From: an uncultured Veillonella sp.
GTDB taxonomy: Bacteria; Bacillota; Negativicutes; Veillonellales; Veillonellaceae
DNA: 11,095 nt
Reading direction: 5' to 3'
NCBI GenBank assembly: GCA_900550455.1
Contig: URSE01000035.1
Location: forward strand, 1 to 11,095
Shown one piece after another: positions 1-5,127 of the stretch. A program made the position numbers and the translations under genes. The notes beneath the pieces were generated by a model that saw only the letters and a list, made by a program, of their open reading frames with translations, ran no database searches and had not been told where the DNA came from. Every line of letters begins with the position of its first letter. The stretch's first letter is position 1.

Positions 1-1
1 T

Positions 2-22
2 CTAAGACTTATGTTGTCTTAG
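2..22 (-). other. Perfect 7-bp hairpin at window edge, possible terminator stem
   Basis: Positions 2-8 and 16-22 are perfect reverse complements around a 7-nt loop. Rightward, on the plus strand, no T-run follows, so it is not a plus-strand terminator. Leftward, on the minus strand, any U-tract would lie outside the window. It could be the end of the minus-strand three-gene unit whose last stop is at 127, but it sits more than 100 nt beyond that stop. The rest of 1-126 is AT-rich and shows no coding frame, RNA gene or convincing promoter. Confidence 0.25.
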
Positions 23-126
23 CATTGAATTCAAATTTTAAATTTTTAAAGTAGCTGTTAATACCTACGCCAATGGATACGCTTAACTACCGAATGTGGC
101 CACTATATTTACCGCCCCTTACAGTA

Positions 127-540
127 CTACCATAAATATATCAATATAATCACAAATAAAATAACCATACACAGACAACCACACCCTGATATCTTATCTT
201 TATTATCTACTTGTGATGAGCTCTCCATATGTAAGGACTGATTCTGCAATAAATCATATCCACATTTAGGACAATTTGCCCATGGTTTACGCATATGATG
301 GCCACATCGTGGACAAGAAGGTGTATAAGGAATCTCTTCTGAGTCATTATTTTGCTTATATCGCTCATATGATGTATAAGATAAACCAGTCCCAGGGAGA
401 CCCACAGTTTTCCTTACACCTTTTTCCCCAATCGTAATTTTAGCACCTCTTGGACCAATTGAAGTACTGATACCCTTTTTACCGAAGTTCAATCGAATTC
501 CCGGCGCGATCTTCAATGATCGTCTAAACCTTAGGGACAT
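127..540 (-). CDS. DUF4236 protein with zinc ribbon and C-terminal membrane segment
   Basis: A 137-residue protein. Residues 1-55 match the DUF4236 pattern: MSLRFRRSLKIAPGIRLN followed by short Gly-rich beta repeats (GISTSIGPRGAKITIG, GLPGTGLSYT). A zinc-ribbon knuckle pair follows (C76-x2-C79 and C90-x2-C93), then a polar linker, a Cys cluster (C120, C122, C124) and a hydrophobic stretch (about 123-137) running to the last residue. It therefore looks tail-anchored, with DUF4236 and the ribbon on the cytoplasmic side; that topology is inferred. The start is set at the ATG at 540, because AAAGGA (551-556) lies 10 nt upstream and the family begins there. A TTG at 564 would add eight residues but would place that SD inside the gene. 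It is the last gene of the rhodanese unit, 17 nt after the preceding stop. The function of DUF4236 is unknown. Confidence 0.75.
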   Translation of the reverse strand: MSLRFRRSLKIAPGIRLNFGKKGISTSIGPRGAKITIGEKGVRKTVGLPGTGLSYTSYERYKQNNDSEEIPYTPSCPRCGHHMRKPWANCPKCGYDLLQNQSLHMESSSQVDNKDKISGCGCLCMVILFVIILIYLW

Positions 541-557
541 AATGCCCAGATCCTTTA

Positions 558-761
558 CTAGCAACCACAGCTAGGAGACTTTGTACCATCATTGCAGATA
601 ACTCTACCATTATAATCGCAACCAGAAACACCACCATGATGCGAACAGCAACCACGTTGTGCAACTAATAATGTATTATCAACAACAGCTTGATTAGCTA
701 TCGCAAAAGAAGCCAAACTAATAGACATCATAGTCATGAGCAAAACTGCTATTTTTTTCAT
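558..761 (-). CDS. Small secreted Cys/His-rich protein with CCSHHGG motif
   Basis: A 67-residue product. Residues 1-22 form a signal peptide (MKK, hydrophobic core, ASFAIA with likely cleavage before N23). The mature part is about 45 residues. Its last 30 hold six cysteines (38, 39, 48, 56, 65, 67) and a His pair in CCSHHGG (38-44), then a GRVICNDGT stretch, ending in SCGC at the C-terminus. From memory, a CCSHHGG...CxDGxxSPxCxC tail recurs at the C-termini of small exported proteins in unrelated bacteria; I know of no assigned function. The Cys/His density would fit disulfide bonding or metal binding, which is inference. Its ATG overlaps the TGA of the rhodanese gene (ATGA) and its SD AGGAGG (770-775) lies inside that gene, so translation is probably coupled. 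Confidence 0.8.
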   Translation of the reverse strand: MKKIAVLLMTMMSISLASFAIANQAVVDNTLLVAQRGCCSHHGGVSGCDYNGRVICNDGTKSPSCGC

Positions 762-1138
762 AAAAAATCCCTCCTAATAGGAAGATGATTTCTGGAAAGT
801 ACATCCCAGCCATCTTTCAACACAATTACACTCGTAAAACCCTCACGATCCATCAATTCAGCAAAAGCAGTAGAATATTCATCATGAGGGCATGCGCAAA
901 AGACAATATATTTTTTGTCTTTATCTGCAGACTTTAAGAAATCATTAATATCCATTAAGCTATGTGGATCAACCCATATAGCACCCTTTATATCTGCATG
1001 CAAGCGCTCCTTAGCATTAATGCTTCGTACATCAATATAGGTCGCAGTAGAATCTATTGTATTAGTTACATCATAAGCAACCGTATATGATGTCATACTA
1101 GCAACTAGGGCAATCAATAAAAGCATCCCTTTTTTCAC
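758..1138 (-). CDS. Exported single-domain rhodanese
   Basis: A 126-residue protein. The N-terminus (MKKGMLLLIALVASMTSYTVA, 1-21) is a signal peptide or uncleaved anchor, so the protein should act outside the cytoplasm. The rhodanese domain spans about 23-121: YIDVRS (34-39) is the first conserved block, the active-site strand and loop is YIVFCACPHDEYS (77-89), and LKDGWDVL (107-114) is the usual closing motif. Family alignment points to C81 as the sulfur-carrying cysteine, but C83 two residues on is also possible. The CACP loop occurs in a rhodanese branch often joined to membrane proteins. Rhodaneses move sulfane sulfur or sense oxidants; the substrate here is unknown. The start is GTG, preceded by AAAGGAGGT at 5-6 nt, and a promoter lies just upstream. 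It is first in a three-gene unit and shares ATGA with the next gene. Confidence 0.85.
   Translation of the reverse strand: MKKGMLLLIALVASMTSYTVAYDVTNTIDSTATYIDVRSINAKERLHADIKGAIWVDPHSLMDINDFLKSADKDKKYIVFCACPHDEYSTAFAELMDREGFTSVIVLKDGWDVLSRNHLPIRRDFL
770..775 (-). promoter_or_regulatory. SD of the CCSHHGG gene inside the rhodanese gene
   Basis: AGGAGG on the minus strand is read as the Arg-Arg codons near the rhodanese C-terminus and stands 8 nt before the ATG of the small secreted protein. With the ATGA stop/start overlap, this gives strong and probably coupled initiation. Confidence 0.75.
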
Positions 1139-1159
1139 ACAATACCTCCTTTCATTATT

Positions 1160-1189
1160 ACTATACTATATTCTTAGAAATACTTTCAA
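1160..1189 (-). promoter_or_regulatory. Predicted sigma-70-type promoter of the rhodanese unit
   Basis: Minus strand: -35 TTGAAA (1184-1189, 5/6), 18-nt spacer, -10 TATAGT (1160-1165, 5/6). Transcription would begin near 1153, leaving a leader of only about 15 nt that carries AAAGGAGGT. A second TATAGT overlaps at 1165-1170, but its spacing of 13 is too short. The promoter lies in the 69 nt between tmk and the rhodanese. I see no terminator there, so read-through from tmk is also possible. Confidence 0.55.
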
Positions 1190-1207
1190 ACCCTAACTTT
1201 TTTAGTC

Positions 1208-1894
1208 TTATAAAATATCTTTTACAGCCTTATAAAGGTCTTCTCCAATAGCCTCGATAGATCGTATAGCTCTATGGGAATCCGTCCATCCGGCCTCTGC
1301 ACATTGAATGCGTTGCCAACCATAACGAGCTACCAATTCATCATAGGCTGCATGAACAGCACTCAGATAGGCCTGGTCTCCTTCATGAATATCTCCCGTC
1401 TGGCCACCAGTCTTCCCCTTACGATCAGCCATGAGAGCCTGACTCACAGGAAGAGGTAAATCCAAGAGGCAAACCAAATCTGGTTGAGGCAAGCCAAACT
1501 TCGTATATTCAAAGTCTTCCAACCAATCTAGAAAGTCAGCCCTTTCAGCAGGATCAGCATACTTAACCATTTGATGAACCATGTTAGACGTCGTATAACG
1601 GTCCGCTAATACAATGCCACCCTTCTTATAAAAGTCCTCCCAATCCTGTCGAAAGGAAGCAAAGCGATCTATGGCATACATGGAGGATGCTACATAAGGA
1701 TTTACATCTCCAGGCTTTTTACCAAAGTCCCCTGCTAGGTACATCTTAATAGGCATAGCGGCCCCAGACTCATAGTTAGGGAAAGTAACGGTTCTAACAT
1801 TCTTCCCTTCTTGTCGAAGTCGATCGGCTAAACGGGCTGTTTGTGTGGCCTTTCCACTGCCGTCGCCCCCCTCAATAATAATCAGTCGTCCCAT
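1208..1894 (-). CDS. tmk: Thymidylate kinase-like P-loop nucleoside monophosphate kinase
   Basis: A 228-residue protein of the dTMP kinase fold, which phosphorylates dTMP to dTDP. Residue numbers here count from the chosen ATG. The P-loop is GGDGSGKATQ (9-18). The NMP-binding segment is TFPNYESGAAMPIKMYLAG (37-55). An ADRYTTSN block (97-104) holds the Asp-Arg-Tyr that normally follows strand 3. A basic lid follows from MADRKGK (145). It is longer than the common 205-215 residues, and the FPNYESGAAMPI region lacks the usual bacterial REPGGT-type motif, looking more like eukaryotic-type kinases. The start is the ATG at 1894, because AAAGGA (1901-1906) is 6 nt upstream; the TTG at 1900 abuts that SD. 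It lies 2 nt after the decarboxylase stop. The decarboxylase-tmk pairing matches yaaO-tmk of Bacillus, but the darA/holB genes that follow there are absent. Confidence 0.82.
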   Translation of the reverse strand: MGRLIIIEGGDGSGKATQTARLADRLRQEGKNVRTVTFPNYESGAAMPIKMYLAGDFGKKPGDVNPYVASSMYAIDRFASFRQDWEDFYKKGGIVLADRYTTSNMVHQMVKYADPAERADFLDWLEDFEYTKFGLPQPDLVCLLDLPLPVSQALMADRKGKTGGQTGDIHEGDQAYLSAVHAAYDELVARYGWQRIQCAEAGWTDSHRAIRSIEAIGEDLYKAVKDIL

Positions 1895-1896
1895 AT

Positions 1897-3366
1897 TCAA
1901 TCCTTTAACACAACAATAGTCTCCAGGGACATATCAGCTGCCCCATTCGGCACATATCCAAGTGCTTGTTTATCTTTCATATATTGTATCACAGCTGGTG
2001 TAATTTCTTCGCCAATACTAACAAGAGGGATGCCAGGTGGGTAATAGCTGATTGTTTCTCCACAAATGCGGCCACAAGCCTCAGCTAAATGAATTGTCTC
2101 ACGACTAACATAGAAAGCCTGTCGCGGCGTTTTAATCAAGATAGGTTCAGGGAGGGCCAGATTCACCTGGTCCAAGGAAGGAATAGATGAGGAATATCTC
2201 CCCTCTTCCAAGCACTCTTGACTAATTTCTTTTAGGGCCGCGAGAAGGGCCTGAATAGATGCCTCACTATCCCCTATAGTAATGGTTATCAAGACGTGGC
2301 AAGCCTGAATCAGCTCAACCTCGATTTTATGGTCTCTCAAGCGCCTCTCGAAAGCAACCGCATCAAGTCCTAAGTCTCTCGCATCAATGAGGACCTTGGT
2401 AGGATCAAAATTCTTAGCAAGCCGACTTCCATCCATAGTTTTTAGGCCAGGAATTGCCTGGATACCAGTCCGCAGTTGATAAGCTAAATCAACAGCCTTC
2501 CCCACTAGATTAGATCCCTCTGTAGCCATCTGCTGGCGGGCCATATCCAAGGAGGCCATAAAGATATAGTTAGGGCTTGTAGATTGTAACATCTGATGAA
2601 CCTGGGTCACTCGCCGGTAATCGATTCGATCCCCCTGGCCCAAGAGTGTAGATGTTTGAGTCAAGGACCCCAAAGACTTATGGGTGGATTGGGCCACTAA
2701 ATCAGCCCCTGCCTCTAAAGCCTCTACGGGCAAGCGGTCATCAAAGGGCAAGTGAGGTCCATGGGCTTCATCCACCAAGACGATGAGCCCCCGCTTATGG
2801 CATTCTGCTACCATAGCTTCTATATCAATACCCAAGCCATAGTAGTTAGGGTATACCAAGAGAACAGCCTTAGCCTCTGGATGGGCATCTAGGGTGGATA
2901 CTAAGTCCTCTAAACTAGCCCCTAGCTGAATGCCCCACTCTTCATCAAAACGGCTAGGTAGGTAAATTGGTTTAGCCCCCGACATGACCAGACCAGACAT
3001 AACAGACTTGTGGGCTTCTCGTGGGATGATGAGAGATTCCTCCTCCCCTACTGTAGCCATAATCATAGTCATGATGAGAGCCGTCGTACCATTAATAGAA
3101 TACCAAGCAGCCTTGGCTCCATAAAGGTCAGCCGCTAACTCTTGAGCCTCCTTAAAAGCTCCCTCTGGCTCATGCAGGTCATCCAGGGCATACATAACCC
3201 CTAAATCATAGGGTAAGGCTTCGCTCATCCAATCTTGTAAATCCTTAGGAGCACCGTGACCAATCTTATGTCCTGGCGTATGAAAGGGCATAAATCTTTC
3301 TTTTACATAAGTTTTTAAGAGGTCTACATAAGGCATGGAAACCTGATTATAGTTTTTCTTCGTCAT
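1897..3366 (-). CDS. Orn/Lys/Arg decarboxylase family PLP enzyme (YaaO/SpeA-type)
   Basis: A 489-residue fold-type-I PLP enzyme expected to remove CO2 from arginine, lysine or ornithine, giving agmatine, cadaverine or putrescine. Family marks: FHTPGHK (28-34), a cofactor phosphate site around NGTT (92-95), VDEAHGPH (198-205) with the Asp that pairs with the pyridine nitrogen, and STHKSLGSLTQ (228-238), where K230 should bind PLP. A C-terminal family domain occupies roughly 380-489 (YYPPGIPLV near the end). The length matches the short Gram-positive group (about 480-490) and lacks the N-terminal response-regulator-like domain of the enterobacterial enzymes. The ATG is preceded by AAGGAG at 7-8 nt. 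It directly follows the pth terminator and precedes tmk by 2 nt. I found no convincing promoter in 3367-3424. Substrate cannot be read from sequence. Confidence 0.88.
   Translation of the reverse strand: MTKKNYNQVSMPYVDLLKTYVKERFMPFHTPGHKIGHGAPKDLQDWMSEALPYDLGVMYALDDLHEPEGAFKEAQELAADLYGAKAAWYSINGTTALIMTMIMATVGEEESLIIPREAHKSVMSGLVMSGAKPIYLPSRFDEEWGIQLGASLEDLVSTLDAHPEAKAVLLVYPNYYGLGIDIEAMVAECHKRGLIVLVDEAHGPHLPFDDRLPVEALEAGADLVAQSTHKSLGSLTQTSTLLGQGDRIDYRRVTQVHQMLQSTSPNYIFMASLDMARQQMATEGSNLVGKAVDLAYQLRTGIQAIPGLKTMDGSRLAKNFDPTKVLIDARDLGLDAVAFERRLRDHKIEVELIQACHVLITITIGDSEASIQALLAALKEISQECLEEGRYSSSIPSLDQVNLALPEPILIKTPRQAFYVSRETIHLAEACGRICGETISYYPPGIPLVSIGEEITPAVIQYMKDKQALGYVPNGAADMSLETIVVLKD
1901..1906 (-). 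promoter_or_regulatory. Start-deciding SD of tmk
   Basis: AAAGGA on the minus strand, inside the last codons of the decarboxylase gene, 6 nt before the ATG at 1894. Its contact with the TTG at 1898-1900 rules that codon out as the main start. Confidence 0.65.
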
Positions 3367-3418
3367 AAATTAACTCCTTCTAGAGGGATGCACGAAATCC
3401 AGAAACCTCTACAGATTA

Positions 3419-3453
3419 AAAATAAAGACAGGAGCCATAAAGACTCCTGTCTT
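3419..3453 (-). terminator. Rho-independent terminator after pth
   Basis: A perfect 10-bp stem (3425-3434 with 3444-3453) and 9-nt loop begin 3 nt past the pth stop. Read on the minus strand, TATTTTTAAT follows. This closes the purR-glmU-prs-pth unit and separates it from the decarboxylase. Confidence 0.85.
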
Positions 3454-3455
3454 AC

Positions 3456-4031
3456 TTAACGAGGTTGTTTTCTGGGATTATAGGTGTTCATTCCCTTATC
3501 TAGGCCCACTTTCAAGGTTCCTAACAGGGCCTTAGCAGCAGCCTTGATACCCTTATCAATGGCCTCTTTTTGTTCTTCAGGAAAGGGAGCCAGCACATGG
3601 TCTACAACAGTCCATTGAGGAAGGGGTCTACCGATTCCCACACGAAAACGAGGAAATGCTTCCGTTCCTATGTGTTGAATCAAGGACTTAATCCCATTGT
3701 GGCCACCAGCAGAACCATTAGGGCGAATGCGAAGCTTACCTACAGGTAAGTCCATATCATCATAGACGCAATACACATCGGATGGATCAATCTTATAGTA
3801 ACGCATCAAAGGACCTACCGATTCACCTGACAAGTTCATAAAAGTAAGAGGTTTCACTAAGAGAACCTTTTCCCCTTCTACCGTAATAGAAGAGACCTCA
3901 GCCTTTTGCTCTTCTCGCCAAGGCGTATGGCTAGTGGATTCCGCTATGGCATCCACCACCATAAAGCCCACATTATGCTTGGTTGTCTCGTATTGTTTGC
4001 CTGGATTACCCAAGCCTACTACCAATTTCAA
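3456..4031 (-). CDS. pth: Peptidyl-tRNA hydrolase
   Basis: A 191-residue Pth, the cytoplasmic esterase that frees tRNA from peptidyl-tRNA dropped by stalled ribosomes. It opens MKLVVGLGNPGKQYETTKHN. The expected active-site residues are present: N9, catalytic H19 in KHNVGF, N66 in TFMNLSGESV, D91 in YDDMDLPVG, and H111/N112 in GGHNGIKSL. These correspond to N10, H20, N68, D93 and H113/N114 of the E. coli enzyme. The length is typical. The start codon is TTG, forced by the family N-terminus, with AGGTGG (4036-4041) only 4 nt upstream, partly in the 11-nt gap after prs. It is the last gene of its unit, as in the Bacillus order, but without ctc between prs and pth. Confidence 0.96.
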   Translation of the reverse strand: MKLVVGLGNPGKQYETTKHNVGFMVVDAIAESTSHTPWREEQKAEVSSITVEGEKVLLVKPLTFMNLSGESVGPLMRYYKIDPSDVYCVYDDMDLPVGKLRIRPNGSAGGHNGIKSLIQHIGTEAFPRFRVGIGRPLPQWTVVDHVLAPFPEEQKEAIDKGIKAAAKALLGTLKVGLDKGMNTYNPRKQPR

Positions 4032-4035
4032 GAAT

Positions 4036-4041
4036 CCACCT
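4036..4041 (-). promoter_or_regulatory. SD of pth, short spacing to a TTG start
   Basis: AGGTGG on the minus strand with 4 nt to the TTG at 4029-4031. The short spacer plus weak start codon suggests pth is translated less than prs. Confidence 0.5.
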
Positions 4042-4042
4042 A

Positions 4043-5005
4043 TTATTCTTCGTTGTTATCGAAGAGGCTGGATACAGATACTTGATGGAAGATACGCATG
4101 ATAGCTTCACCCAAGAGAGGAGCTACAGAAAGTTGTGTTACATTAGGTAACTTGCAAGATTCTGGCAATGGAATGGTATTGGTAACAATCAACTCTTGAA
4201 TATTGGAGTTAGCAATACGTTCCGAAGCAGGATCTGTCAAAACACCGTGGGTAACAGCAGCCATAACGGATGCAGCACCGAATTCTTTGAGCGCCTTAGC
4301 CCCTTCTACGAGAGACCCTGCTGTATCAACGATATCGTCCACAAGGATACAATGCTTGCCCTTTACATCACCGATGAGGTTCATAACTTTAGCCACACCT
4401 GGTTCAGGTCGTTTCTTTTCAATGATAGCAATCGGCGCACCTACGCGATCAGCTAAATCACGGGCACGGGTTACACCACCGAGGTCAGGAGACACAACGC
4501 AAATATTGTCCAGTTTTTTTTCATTGATGTATTTAGCTAAGATAGGAGCCCCTACCAAATGGTCTACCGGACCATCGAAGAATCCTTGGATTTGACCAGC
4601 ATGAAGATCAATGGTTACCAATCGGGTAATACCTGCAGTTTTCATTAAGTCCGCAATGAGTTTTGCAGTGATTGGTTCACGGCCACGAGTTTTACGATCT
4701 TGCCGTGCATATCCATAATAAGGCACGACAGCGGTAATATGACTTGCGGAAGCGCGTTTCAGAGCATCCGCCATAACGAATAATTCCATCATGTTGTCGT
4801 TAACTGGGTAGCTAGTTGGTTGAACAATGAATACATCCTTGCCACGAACGGATTCATCAATCATAATTTGTACTTCACCATTATTGAAACGACCAACTGT
4901 TGCTCTTCCCAAAGGCAGGCCTAAATAATCACAGATTTCTTGCGCCAAGGCTGGATTCGCATTACCAGTGAAAATCTTAAGCTTTTTGCCATCTTCAAAT
5001 GCCAT
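4043..5005 (-). CDS. prs: Ribose-phosphate pyrophosphokinase (PRPP synthetase)
   Basis: A 320-residue class I PRPP synthetase that makes PRPP from ribose 5-phosphate and ATP for purine, pyrimidine, NAD, His and Trp synthesis. Marks in order: FTGNANPALA (12-21), FNNGE (40-44), the ATP-binding loop RQDRKTRGREPITAK (101-115), metal-binding H135 in DLHAGQIQGFF, SPDLGGVTRAR (172-182) from the flexible-loop region, and the PRPP loop LVDDIVDTAGS (221-231) with D223/D224. Length and motifs are standard. The ATG is preceded by GAGGGG at about 9 nt. It follows glmU after a 122-nt gap that holds no clear terminator, so co-transcription is likely. Its product is the effector of PurR in Bacillus, which links it to the repressor two genes upstream. 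Confidence 0.97.
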   Translation of the reverse strand: MAFEDGKKLKIFTGNANPALAQEICDYLGLPLGRATVGRFNNGEVQIMIDESVRGKDVFIVQPTSYPVNDNMMELFVMADALKRASASHITAVVPYYGYARQDRKTRGREPITAKLIADLMKTAGITRLVTIDLHAGQIQGFFDGPVDHLVGAPILAKYINEKKLDNICVVSPDLGGVTRARDLADRVGAPIAIIEKKRPEPGVAKVMNLIGDVKGKHCILVDDIVDTAGSLVEGAKALKEFGAASVMAAVTHGVLTDPASERIANSNIQELIVTNTIPLPESCKLPNVTQLSVAPLLGEAIMRIFHQVSVSSLFDNNEE

Positions 5006-5070
5006 TTGTTAGTACCCCTCTATACTTACGGTGGAATAGAACTATGCAGAATACATAGGTGATTACTTAT

Positions 5071-5099
5071 ATTGTATACCATTTCCCTGGAAATGTATT
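5071..5099 (-). promoter_or_regulatory. Weak promoter-like sequence with palindrome upstream of prs
   Basis: The glmU-prs gap contains the palindrome CATTTCC-CT-GGAAATG (5080-5095). On the minus strand it falls between AATACA (5094-5099, 3/6 to a -35) and TACAAT (5071-5076, 5/6 to a -10), with 17-nt spacing. The gap also has AGGTGA/TCACCT and GAATACAT/ATGTATTC complementary pairs that cannot all form together. It may be an internal promoter with an operator, or simply mRNA structure. The -35 match is poor. Confidence 0.3.
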
Positions 5100-5127
5100 C
5101 ACCTTTTTAATGAGAATTCTATGAGTC

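Noticed and set aside
1191..1215. Terminator between tmk and the rhodanese gene
   Set aside because: The best pairing on the minus strand is CTAA with TTAG (4 bp), with no GC stem, so read-through cannot be excluded.
3367..3415. TAGAGG/CCTCTA inverted repeat before the decarboxylase
   Set aside because: The 6-bp arms are separated by about 18 nt, with no promoter or known operator associated. This is likely chance.
4203..4595. Open frames of 86 and 130 codons on the plus strand inside prs
   Set aside because: They lie wholly antisense to a well-conserved prs, have no SD, and their translations show no recognisable domain.
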